Below, in pieces: positions 1 through 7,470 of a DNA stretch of 30,710 bases. This DNA comes from Acidobacteriota bacterium (GTDB lineage Bacteria; Acidobacteriota; Vicinamibacteria; Vicinamibacterales; Vicinamibacteraceae), in contig JAEZCY010000290.1 in NCBI GenBank assembly GCA_023429845.1, positions 1-30,710 of the forward strand. Direction: 5' to 3'. Under the pieces are notes generated by a model. That model had not been told where the DNA came from, made no database searches, and worked only from the letters and a program-made list of their open reading frames with translations. The translations under genes were made by a program, and so were the position numbers. Numbering within the stretch: position 1 is the stretch's first letter; each line of letters opens with the position of its first letter.

Positions 1-2010
1 GCCGAGGCCGACGCGCGAGCGGCGCAGGACGCCCGTCGGGCGGAGGTGTGCCAGGCGCTCGAGGACTACGTCGGCGACGACATCGAGGACGCGGTCACGA
101 CGGCGCAGGCAGCCTGGGGCGCGCTCGATGCGGAAGGCGAGCCGAGCAGCGAGGCCGTGAACCAGCGGCTGCTGGCGGCCATCGCGCGGCAGCGGGCGCG
201 ACTGGCGGCCAGGCTGGCCGACGCCGAGCGCCATGCGCAGCTGGCCACCGTGGCCGGGGAAGCGGAGCAGCTCGCGGGCGTCGAGGTCCTCGCCGATGCG
301 CACAAGCGGTGGGCCGATCTGCTGAAGCGGTGGACCGCGCTGGCTCAGGACGGCGTGGCCGTCGATCCCGTGCTGGTGTCGCGCGTCAAGGCAGCGGAGG
401 GCACGATCGCCGCGCGGACGGCCGCGGCGCGCGAAGAGGAGACCGCGAGCCGCGCCGAGAACCTGGCACGCGCCCTCGCTGCCTGCGATCGGCTCGAGGC
501 GGTTGCGGCGCGTGAGGGGCTGCCACTCAAGGACGCCGATCAGGCGTTGCGCGACGCGCGCAGCACGGCCGAGCAGCTCGGACCCTTGCCGTCACGCGAC
601 GACCAGGGCGCCATCGTCGAGCGCCTGAAGAAGGTGCAGGGGCGGTTGATGGACGTCGTGCGCGAACTGAGGAGCGCCGACGACTGGAAGCGATGGGCCA
701 ACGCCACCGTGCAGCAGGAGTTGTGCGAGAAGGTGGAGGCCCTGGCCGACGTGGAGCCACTGGCCGACGTCGCCAAACGGCTCAAGGACCTTCGCGCACA
801 GTGGAAGCAGGCCAGCGCCGGGCCGCGTGGCGCCGAGGGCGACGCGTTGTGGCAGCGCTTCAAGGCCGCCGCCGACGCCGCGCAGGCGCGCGTCGATGGC
901 TACTACGCGCAGCGGTCGATGGAGGATGCGGCCGTCGTGCAGGAGAAGGCCCAGCTCGCCGAGCAGGCGGAGGAGCTTGCCGAGTCGACCGATTGGCTCA
1001 AGACGGCCGACGCCCTGAAGGCGTTGCAGCAGCGGTGGAACTCGCTCGGGCACGCGCCGCGGGGCGAGCAGGGCAAGGCCCTCAACAACCGCTTCCGTGC
1101 GGCCTGCGACAGGTTCTTCACGCGTCGCAAGGAGGACCTCGCCGGGCGCAAGGACGCCTGGAGCGCGAACCAGGCCGTCAAGGAGAACCTGATCGCGCAG
1201 GCCGAGGCGATCGCGGAGACCACCGACTGGCCCCACGGCGTGGAACGCATGAAGGCGCTGCAGGCCGAGTGGAAGGCGAGCGGCCCGGTGAAGCGGCAGA
1301 AGTCCGAGCAGCTGTGGCAGAAGTTCCGCGCCGCGTGCGACCGGTTCTTCGAGCGCTACAAGAACCGCCACGCGCTGGAGTTCGACAGCCGGCGGGTGTC
1401 GCGCGAGCAGGCGCTCACCGAGTTCGAGGCCCTCGCGGCGCCCGCCGCCGAGGGTGACGAGCCCATGGACGGCGCGACCGCCCTGCGCCAGGCGGAACAG
1501 GCGTGGCAGGCGTGGCGGAGCGGACCGCCGCTGCCGCGCGAGATCGTCCGCCCGATGCAGGAACGCTTCGTGACCGCCGCACAGACGCTGCTCGAGCGCT
1601 ACCCGGAGGCCTTCCGCGCGTCCATGTTCGACGCCGAGGTCACGCGCGCCCGGATGACCCAGCTGGTGCAGCAGGTCGAGCAGCTCGGGAACACGAGTCA
1701 GGCGCCGCAGGTCGCCGTGCAGGCCGCACCGGCCGCAGCCCTCGCCACGATGCTGAAGGAGGCCCTGGCCTCGAACACGATCGGTGGTCGGGTGGACGAC
1801 CAGACACGGCGACGCGCGGCGCAGGAAACCGTGCGGTCGGCGCGCGCCGCCTGGAGTCGTCTGGGACCGGCCGCCGACGACGACGCGGCCGAACTCGAAC
1901 GCCGTTTCACCGCGGCGTGCCGCCGGTTCGACGACCCGCGCGAGGAGCGCGGTGGTGACCGCCGTGGCCCGCGACCGCCGCGGAGGCCACGGCAGGAACA
2001 GCGCGCCTGA
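1..2010 (+). CDS. DUF349 repeat protein (5' end outside window)
   Basis: The reading frame is open from the first base, so the start lies upstream; the GTG at 46 is only an internal candidate. The visible part is about 669 residues, rich in Ala, Glu, Arg and Gln and mostly helical or coiled coil. Counting from the GTG, copies of the DUF349 module (a W-x-x-x-G helix, then a W/L-x-x-F-x-x-A-x-D-x-F-F/Y helix) lie near residues 239-290, 323-372 and 401-450. Two weaker copies lie near 477-522 and 595-635, and the tail is basic and rich in Arg and Pro. The family is widespread, but its biochemical role is not settled; long multi-repeat forms are typical. The stop is TGA at 2008-2010, convergent with speA. 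Family assignment is firm; function is unknown. Confidence 0.9.
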   Translation, partial: AEADARAAQDARRAEVCQALEDYVGDDIEDAVTTAQAAWGALDAEGEPSSEAVNQRLLAAIARQRARLAARLADAERHAQLATVAGEAEQLAGVEVLADAHKRWADLLKRWTALAQDGVAVDPVLVSRVKAAEGTIAARTAAAREEETASRAENLARALAACDRLEAVAAREGLPLKDADQALRDARSTAEQLGPLPSRDDQGAIVERLKKVQGRLMDVVRELRSADDWKRWANATVQQELCEKVEALADVEPLADVAKRLKDLRAQWKQASAGPRGAEGDALWQRFKAAADAAQARVDGYYAQRSMEDAAVVQEKAQLAEQAEELAESTDWLKTADALKALQQRWNSLGHAPRGEQGKALNNRFRAACDRFFTRRKEDLAGRKDAWSANQAVKENLIAQAEAIAETTDWPHGVERMKALQAEWKASGPVKRQKSEQLWQKFRAACDRFFERYKNRHALEFDSRRVSREQALTEFEALAAPAAEGDEPMDGATALRQAEQAWQAWRSGPPLPREIVRPMQERFVTAAQTLLERYPEAFRASMFDAEVTRARMTQLVQQVEQLGNTSQAPQVAVQAAPAAALATMLKEALASNTIGGRVDDQTRRRAAQETVRSARAAWSRLGPAADDDAAELERRFTAACRRFDDPREERGGDRRGPRPPRRPRQEQRA

Positions 2011-2020
2011 GACCGAGGGG

Positions 2021-2040
2021 GCGCGTTCCTGGTGACGCGC
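2021..2040. terminator. Possible bidirectional terminator hairpin
   Basis: In the 39 bases between two convergent stop codons, GCGCGT (2021-2026) pairs with ACGCGC (2035-2040) around an 8-base loop. There is no T-tract on either side, so this is a weak candidate based mainly on its position. Confidence 0.3.
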
Positions 2041-2049
2041 TCCGCCCGT

Positions 2050-3999
2050 CTATCGGGGGTCGTTCGGATCTTCGAGATACGTGTAGCCGTGCAAGCCCTC
2101 TTCGTAGAACCGCAGCAGCCGTCCTGACTCGAGGTAGTCGAGGCGGCCCTCGCGCACGGCCGACTCGACGTCCATCCGCATCTTGCCGATCAGGTGCTCC
2201 ACGTCGAACTCGACGTAATCGAGCACTTCCTTCACCGTGTCGCCCTTGATCACGGCGTCGAGCACCACTTCCTGCTTGTCGTTGAGGCTGACGTGCACGG
2301 CATGCGTGTCGCCGAACAGGTTGTGCAGGTCGCCCAGAATCTCCTGGTACGCGCCGACCATGAACACGCCGAGCAGGTAGGGCTCGTCCTTGAGCGTGTG
2401 CAGCGGCAGCGTCTTCCTCACGTCGCGCCTGTCGATGAACTGATCGATCTTGCCGTCGGAGTCACAGGTGATGTCGCCGAGCACGGCGTGCTGCGTCGGG
2501 CGCTCGTCGAGCCGGTGGATCGGCATGACAGGGAAGAGCTGTCCGATGGCCCAGCTGTCCGGGATCGACTGGAACAGCGAGAAGTTGCAGAAGTACGTGT
2601 CCGACAGCATCTCGTCGAGCGTCTGCAGGTCCTCGGGCACCAGGTCCATCTGCGACATGATCTTCTGGAGCTTCACGCAGAGGTGCCAGTACAGATTCTC
2701 CGCGTGGCACCGCTGCTCCAGCGACAGGTAGCCCGCCGAGAACAGGTTCATCGCCATGTCGAGCGCGGCCTGGGCGTCGTGGTAGCTCTCGAGTGCGTTG
2801 CGCGCGGTGAGGTTGTGCAGCGTCTCGATGAGGTCGGCAACGGGCTGCTCGAGGTCGTCGGTGACTTCGGTGGGCACGCGCTCCTCGCCGAACTCCGACA
2901 CGCCGAGCACGTTGAAGACCAGCATGCTGTGATAGGCGACGATGGCGCGGCCGCTCTCGGACACGATGGTGGGGTGCGGCACCCCGGTCTCGTCGCATAC
3001 CTGCTGCAGGTGGTACACCACGTCGTTGGCGTACTCCTGCAGCGTGTAGTTCATGCTCGACTCGAAGTTGGTCTGCGAGCCGTCGTAATCCACGCCGAGT
3101 CCGCCCCCGACGTCCATGTACTCGAGTCCGGCGCCGGCCTTGTGGAGCTCGCAGTAGATGCGCGCGGCTTCCACGAGCGCGCCCTTGACGATGCGGATGT
3201 TCGGGATCTGGCTCCCGAGGTGGAAGTGGAGGAGCTTGAAGCAGTCCTCCATGCCGCGTGACTTGAGTTCGTCGAGCCCGCGCATGATCTCGGTGACCGT
3301 CAGGCCGAACTTGGACCTGTAGCCTCCCGAGCTCTGCCAGCGGCCGCTGCCGCGTGCGGCCAGTTTCACGCGGAAGCCGATCCGCGGCCGCACACCGACC
3401 TTCTCGGCGTACTCGAGGATCAGGCCGAGTTCGGTGTACTTCTCGACGACGGGGATGATGTTGCGCCCGATCTTCTGGGCGAGCATCGCCATCTCGATGA
3501 ACTCGGCGTCCTTGAAGCCGTTGCAGATCACCGGTGTGTCGTTGGAGGCCAGCGCGGCCACCGCCATGAGTTCCGGCTTGCTGCCCGCCTCGATGCCGAA
3601 GTTGTACGGCCGGCCGAATTCCAGCACCTCTTCGACGACCTGTCGTTGCTGGTTCACCTTGATCGGATACACGCAGACGTACTTCCCCGTGTAGCCGTGC
3701 TGGCCGATAGCGGCCTGGAACGCGCCGTGGATGTCGCCGAGCCGATGCTGGAGGATGTCGCTGAAACGCAGCAGGATCGGCAGCGTGATGCCGCGCATCT
3801 GCAGCCGGTCCATCAGCTGCTTGAGATCGATGGCGCGCGCCTTGTCCTTGGTCGGATGGACCAGGACGTTCCCGTTGTCGCCGATGGAGAAGTAGCCGGC
3901 TCCCCAGCGATCGATCTCGTACAGTTCGGTCGCGTCCGCGATGGTGAAGGCGTCGGTGGCGCTGGTGCCCGGCAGTGCGCGAGGCGAGACCGTGGTCAT
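2050..3999 (-). CDS. speA: Biosynthetic arginine decarboxylase
   Basis: PLP enzyme that converts arginine to agmatine, the first step of the agmatine route to putrescine. At 649 residues it is close to the usual ~650 of the SpeA family. The N-terminal barrel carries the PLP lysine in YPIKVNQ (Lys114), followed by the family motifs LHFHLGSQIPNI and DVGGGLGVDYDGS. The C-terminal part has the CDSDGKID motif and a typical GAYQEILGDLHNLFGD segment. The ATG at 3999 is chosen because similarity to the family begins there. The frame is open much further upstream, but that stretch is low-complexity Arg-rich antisense-like sequence and runs over the bactofilin gene. No Shine-Dalgarno is seen. Instead a -10-like TATGAT lies six bases before the ATG, so the mRNA may be leaderless. 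It follows the bactofilin gene on the same strand after 176 bases and probably has its own promoter. Confidence 0.96.
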   Translation of the reverse strand: MTTVSPRALPGTSATDAFTIADATELYEIDRWGAGYFSIGDNGNVLVHPTKDKARAIDLKQLMDRLQMRGITLPILLRFSDILQHRLGDIHGAFQAAIGQHGYTGKYVCVYPIKVNQQRQVVEEVLEFGRPYNFGIEAGSKPELMAVAALASNDTPVICNGFKDAEFIEMAMLAQKIGRNIIPVVEKYTELGLILEYAEKVGVRPRIGFRVKLAARGSGRWQSSGGYRSKFGLTVTEIMRGLDELKSRGMEDCFKLLHFHLGSQIPNIRIVKGALVEAARIYCELHKAGAGLEYMDVGGGLGVDYDGSQTNFESSMNYTLQEYANDVVYHLQQVCDETGVPHPTIVSESGRAIVAYHSMLVFNVLGVSEFGEERVPTEVTDDLEQPVADLIETLHNLTARNALESYHDAQAALDMAMNLFSAGYLSLEQRCHAENLYWHLCVKLQKIMSQMDLVPEDLQTLDEMLSDTYFCNFSLFQSIPDSWAIGQLFPVMPIHRLDERPTQHAVLGDITCDSDGKIDQFIDRRDVRKTLPLHTLKDEPYLLGVFMVGAYQEILGDLHNLFGDTHAVHVSLNDKQEVVLDAVIKGDTVKEVLDYVEFDVEHLIGKMRMDVESAVREGRLDYLESGRLLRFYEEGLHGYTYLEDPNDPR

Positions 4000-4005
4000 C
4001 AGGAC

Positions 4006-4033
4006 ATCATAGGACACTGACGGCCATCGGCAA
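4006..4033 (-). promoter_or_regulatory. speA promoter, probably giving a leaderless mRNA
   Basis: On the minus strand TTGCCG (4033-4028, 4 of 6 to TTGACA) is followed after 16 bases by TATGAT (4011-4006, 5 of 6 to TATAAT). Six bases later comes the ATG at 3999, which puts the expected +1 on the A of the start codon. No purine-rich ribosome site lies between. Confidence 0.55.
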
Positions 4034-4052
4034 GCGGTTTCACCCCCCGGCC

Positions 4053-4168
4053 TTCGGCCTTCGCGAGCGCACGCGGATCCGGTGGTCCCAGGAACCGTCG
4101 CCGCCCTCCAGTGCGGATGGGAGCACGGGGCACTTCGAAGTGCCGACGGCCGAATGACGAAGGCCGAA
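4053..4168. repeat. Inverted repeat with internal palindrome
   Basis: The arms TTCGGCCTTCG (4053-4063) and CGAAGGCCGAA (4158-4168) are perfect 11-base inverted repeats about 95 bases apart. Each is next to a near-repeat of CGAGCG. Inside lies the perfect 16-base palindrome GGCACTTCGAAGTGCC (4129-4144). The right arm starts 7 bases past the bactofilin stop, so the structure may end that transcript. It could also be a small repeat element. No T-tract is present. Confidence 0.45.
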
Positions 4169-4175
4169 CGCTCGC

Positions 4176-4571
4176 TTACCGCTGCTTGCGGTACTGCGCC
4201 ACCCGAACAGCGGCATCCACGCTGCGCGTCTCGACGCGGGCCTGCACGTGGCCGCCTTCCTCGAGTGCCAGCCGCGGCGCGGCGATCTGGCCCTGGACTC
4301 GTGCGCCGCTGCGCACGTCGACGATCTCGGTGGCCGTCAGCTTGCCGACGACCTGCCCGCGCACCGTGATGTCGCGCGCCAGCACGTCGGCGTCCACACG
4401 CGCGTCGTCGGCCACGATCACGCAGTGGGCCGGCGCGGAGACGGAGCCGCGTACGGTGCCGTGCAGCTCGAGATCCTCCTCGGCGCTGAGCGAGCCCGTG
4501 ATCAGCAGGGTGCGTCCGAACACGGACGGTCGTGTGGCGTCGGCTGCAGGAAACGTCGTGGCAGTGGGCAT
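4176..4571 (-). CDS. Bactofilin (DUF583 polymer-forming protein)
   Basis: A 131-residue protein of the bactofilin family. These self-assemble into nucleotide-free filaments on the inner face of the membrane and act in cell shape and envelope patterning. The middle (about residues 20-115) shows short repeated beta-rungs of the right-handed helix type: GRTLLITGSLSAEEDLELHG, VRGSV, VIVADDARVDADVLA, ITVRGQVVGKLTA and VRSGARVQGQIAAPRLALEEGG. Short polar tails flank it, as in the family. The ATG at 4571 is preferred over an in-frame GTG at 4631 because the extra residues are Arg/Ala-rich and not family-like. No clear ribosome site is seen. The gene stands alone between amidohydrolase genes and speA. 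A likely promoter lies at 4653-4681. Confidence 0.88.
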   Translation of the reverse strand: MPTATTFPAADATRPSVFGRTLLITGSLSAEEDLELHGTVRGSVSAPAHCVIVADDARVDADVLARDITVRGQVVGKLTATEIVDVRSGARVQGQIAAPRLALEEGGHVQARVETRSVDAAVRVAQYRKQR

Positions 4572-4652
4572 TCGATAGGTCTGTGCTAAGGCGGCGCGCG
4601 AAGCCGCGCGGACGAACGGGACGTGCGGCACGAGCGCCGCGCACGACCGTCG

Positions 4653-4681
4653 ATCGTAACTGGGATCGCGGCGCGTGCAAA
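4653..4681 (-). promoter_or_regulatory. Candidate bactofilin promoter
   Basis: On the minus strand TTTGCA (4681-4676) and TACGAT (4658-4653) are 17 bases apart and each matches consensus at 4 of 6. The predicted 5' leader to the ATG at 4571 is about 75 bases. Confidence 0.35.
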
Positions 4682-4693
4682 CAGGTGCGCGTC

Positions 4694-4712
4694 CGGGCCG
4701 GCGGCCGGCCCG
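4694..4712 (-). terminator. Terminator-like hairpin after the amidohydrolase operon
   Basis: CGGGCCGG (4694-4701) and CCGGCCCG (4705-4712) form a perfect 8-bp GC stem with a 3-base loop. It begins 5 bases past the stop at 4718. No U-tract follows, which is common in very GC-rich genomes. Confidence 0.5.
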
Positions 4713-4717
4713 TCGCG

Positions 4718-6076
4718 CTACCTCGTGGCCGTCGCCGGTCTTGGGCGGTTGCGGTACTTCTCGTACAGCTGCGTGTGGCGCGTCTGGCGCGACACCGACA
4801 CACCCTTGATGAACACGTGGGTCACCTCGCTGCGGATCTCGAGCGGGTCACCGCGGGTGACGACGAGATTGGCCACCTTGCCGGGCTCGATCGAGCCGAC
4901 AAGATCCCCCAGGCCGAGGATCTGCGCCGGCGCCAGCGTGATCGCCCGGAGCGCAGCGTCTCGCGGCAGGCCGAAGCCGACGGCGGTGCCGATCTCGTAC
5001 GGCAGATTTCGCGCGTCGGCGGAACCGAATGTGGACAGCGCGAATGTGACGCCCGCATCGTGCAGCGTCGCCGGGGCGGCCATCGGCGCATCGTATGGGT
5101 CGTCGTCGGAGCCCGGCAGCGCCTGTGTGGGCCCGAGGATCACCGGCACCCGCTTCTCGGCGAGCACGGCGGCCACCTTCCATGCCTCCGCGGCGCCGAC
5201 CAGCACGAGCTTCTGCGCGTGCGTGTCCACGAAGAACGCCACCGCCTCCCGGATGTCGCGCTCGGTCGTGGCGCGCACGAGCCAGGGCTTCTCGCCGGCC
5301 GCATAGGGTGCGAGCGCCTCGAGCTTCAGGTTGCGCTCGACGCGGTCGACGCCCCTGCCGCGGGCCTGGCGGTAGTCGCGGGCGTCGGCAATCCAGCGCG
5401 CGAGTTCCCGGAGCTGTCGCGCCTGCTCCTCCCGGGCCTCTCGGAACGGACGGGTCCGCATGGAGAAGGTGGCGAAGTCCATCGCGCGCGAGCGCAGGGG
5501 CGGCCAGTTCACGACCATGCCCACCGACCGGGCGAGGAGCATCTCCTCGACCGTCCAGCCGTCCAGGTGAAATGCCGACGCCTGGCCGCCGATCACCGGG
5601 CTTGTGGGAGACGCGCTCCCCGGCATGCCAGGGGCCGCCACGGCGTGCGTGATGCCGTTGACACGGGCCACCGGCAGATGGTCCGTCGCGGGATTGACGG
5701 CCGTCGCCGCATCGATCTGCGGGTTGTAGGCGCCGGCTTCGGTGAGGTCGTTTGTCGCATTGACCGAGCCAATCTCGGTGAGCCCGAGCTGGCTCATTGC
5801 GTCGAAGAACCCTGGCGACACCTGAAGGCCGGCGCCGTCGATGACCTCCGCGCCTGCGGGAACGGGCACCGACGCGCCGACCGAGAGAATCCTGCCGTCC
5901 GCGACGACGACGGTGCCGTGTTCGATGACGGCGCCCGCAACGGTGTTGATACGCGCGCCCGTGATGGCATAGGCGGCGGGCAACGGCTGCGCCTCCACGG
6001 CACCACTCAGGACCAGGCTCGTGCCGGCGGCCACGGTCAGGACCGTGCGCCACGTTCTCCAGGCGTGCCCGCTCAT
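4718..6076 (-). CDS. Secreted amidohydrolase-fold protein lacking metal ligands
   Basis: A 452-residue protein of the imidazolonepropionase-like amidohydrolase superfamily (COG1228 type). A signal peptide (about residues 1-29, ending in VEAQ) points to export. The beta-sandwich start (ITGARINTVAGAVIEHGTVVVADGRI) and C-terminal GSIEPGKVANLVV are typical. The catalytic signature is gone: the PGxxDxHxH site reads PGFFDAMSQLG, with Met94 and Gln96 where His should be. The later positions that should give His and Asp read VRATTERD, LVGAAEAWK and ALSTFGS. It is therefore probably not a metal-dependent hydrolase, or uses other ligands. It is the last gene of a three-gene operon, and its ATG (6076-6074) overlaps the TGA of the gene before by the ATGA arrangement. 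It may bind substrate or partner the intact middle protein. Confidence 0.85.
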   Translation of the reverse strand: MSGHAWRTWRTVLTVAAGTSLVLSGAVEAQPLPAAYAITGARINTVAGAVIEHGTVVVADGRILSVGASVPVPAGAEVIDGAGLQVSPGFFDAMSQLGLTEIGSVNATNDLTEAGAYNPQIDAATAVNPATDHLPVARVNGITHAVAAPGMPGSASPTSPVIGGQASAFHLDGWTVEEMLLARSVGMVVNWPPLRSRAMDFATFSMRTRPFREAREEQARQLRELARWIADARDYRQARGRGVDRVERNLKLEALAPYAAGEKPWLVRATTERDIREAVAFFVDTHAQKLVLVGAAEAWKVAAVLAEKRVPVILGPTQALPGSDDDPYDAPMAAPATLHDAGVTFALSTFGSADARNLPYEIGTAVGFGLPRDAALRAITLAPAQILGLGDLVGSIEPGKVANLVVTRGDPLEIRSEVTHVFIKGVSVSRQTRHTQLYEKYRNRPRPATATR

Positions 6077-7470
6077 CGAACCCCCTTGCCGCGCGGTTCG
6101 GACGCGTCGCGCCGCGGCGCGCTTCCTGCGGCGGCACTCGCGGGACTGGCGCCGGCCTTCTCCGTGCCGCGCAGCGTCAGCTTCTGCTTCGCGCGGGCCT
6201 CACGCTGCAGCAGGTCCCTGGCGCGGTCGAAATACACGACGCCGTCCACGAGCACCTGCTGCGGCACCGCGTACACGCTCAGCGGATGCGCGCTGTAGAT
6301 GACGAGGTCTGCGTCCTTGCCCACCTCGATCGAGCCGACGCGCTCGTCGATCCCGAGCTGAATCGCGGGATTCAGCGTGACCAGCCTCAGCGCCTGCTCC
6401 TCGGTGAGACCGCCGTACTTCATCGTCTTGGCCGCTTCCTGGTTGAGGTGACGATGCTCCTCGGCGCTGTCGGAATTGATCGACACGACAACGCCGCGTT
6501 CGGTCATCAGCGCCGCGTTGTGCGGGATGGCGTCGTACACCTCGAACTTGTACGCCCACCAGTCCGAGAAGGTCGAAGCACCGGCGCCGTGACGGGCAAT
6601 CTCGTCGGCGACCTTGTAGCCCTCGAGTACGTGCTGGAGGGTGGCGATCCTGAAACGGAACTCCTCGGCGACGCGCAGCAACTGCAGGATCTCGTCGGCC
6701 CGGTACGCATGGGCGTGGACGAGCCGCTTGCCGTCGAGCACTTCGACGAGTGCCTCGAGGCGGAGGTCGCGAGCGGGGGCGACGGCGGTGCGGTCGCCGG
6801 CCTTCACGGCCGCCTCGTGCGCCCGCCACGTCGCCTGGTAGGCGCGCGCCTCGACGAAGGCTTCGCGAATGACGTCGATCACGCCCATGCGCGTGGCGGG
6901 GTAGCGGGCCTCCGTGTTCGGCGTCGGGGCGCGATTGGATCGCTTCGGGTTCTCGCCGAGCGCGAACTTGATGCCGGGTGGCGCGCCTTCCAGCAGCAAC
7001 CCGCGCGCGTCCTTGCCCCATCGCAGCTTGATCACCGCGTTCTTGCCGCCGATGGCATTCGCACTGCCGTGCAGGATGTTCGCGGTGGTCACGCCGCCGG
7101 CGAGGCCGCGATAGATGTCGATGTCCTCGGGATCGAGGACGTCCTCGACGCCGACCATCGACGTCACCGACAGGCTCGACTCGTTCACCGATCCGTCGAT
7201 CGCGATGTGGCTGTGCGCGTCGATGATGCCCGGCATGACGTAGGCGCCGGCCGCATCGATCACCGTTGCGCCGCGCGGGCTCTCGACGTCGGTCCCGACC
7301 GCGGCGACGCGACCGTTCCGGATCAGGATCGCCCCCTTCTCGATCGTGCCGCTCGTCACGGTCAGGATGGTCGCGTTCCGGATGACGGTGACCGACCCGG
7401 TGCTTTGTGCCAGGGCCGGCGCCGCGGTGGCGACCATCAGAAACGTGGCACACGCCAGAGGACGGATCAT
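6073..7470 (-). CDS. Secreted metal-dependent amidohydrolase
   Basis: A 465-residue member of the imidazolonepropionase/dihydroorotase-like superfamily and the only one of the three operon members with intact ligands. Residues 1-22 form a signal peptide ending in ALAQ. PGIIDAHSHI gives His86 and His88; LVHAHAY gives His252 (with His254 beside it); LQHVLEGYK gives His280; INSDS gives Asp334. The C-terminus has the usual VGSIEVGKDADLVIYSAHPLS and then a basic, Ala-rich tail. The substrate cannot be told from sequence; exported members of this group may act on cyclic amides, dipeptides or related compounds. Start (ATG 7470) and stop both lie in 4-base ATGA overlaps with neighbours, so the three proteins are probably made in similar amounts. 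Confidence 0.9.
   Translation of the reverse strand: MIRPLACATFLMVATAAPALAQSTGSVTVIRNATILTVTSGTIEKGAILIRNGRVAAVGTDVESPRGATVIDAAGAYVMPGIIDAHSHIAIDGSVNESSLSVTSMVGVEDVLDPEDIDIYRGLAGGVTTANILHGSANAIGGKNAVIKLRWGKDARGLLLEGAPPGIKFALGENPKRSNRAPTPNTEARYPATRMGVIDVIREAFVEARAYQATWRAHEAAVKAGDRTAVAPARDLRLEALVEVLDGKRLVHAHAYRADEILQLLRVAEEFRFRIATLQHVLEGYKVADEIARHGAGASTFSDWWAYKFEVYDAIPHNAALMTERGVVVSINSDSAEEHRHLNQEAAKTMKYGGLTEEQALRLVTLNPAIQLGIDERVGSIEVGKDADLVIYSAHPLSVYAVPQQVLVDGVVYFDRARDLLQREARAKQKLTLRGTEKAGASPASAAAGSAPRRDASEPRGKGVR

Noticed and set aside
592..1371. 259-residue minus-strand frame inside the DUF349 gene
   Set aside because: It is Leu/Arg-rich antisense of a helical, Ala/Glu-rich protein, with no recognisable motif.
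4000..4803. Open frame continuing 268 codons upstream of speA on the minus strand
   Set aside because: It is Arg/Ser/Pro-rich, covers the bactofilin gene in another frame and resembles no SpeA N-terminus; the family start and a -10 box both point to 3999.
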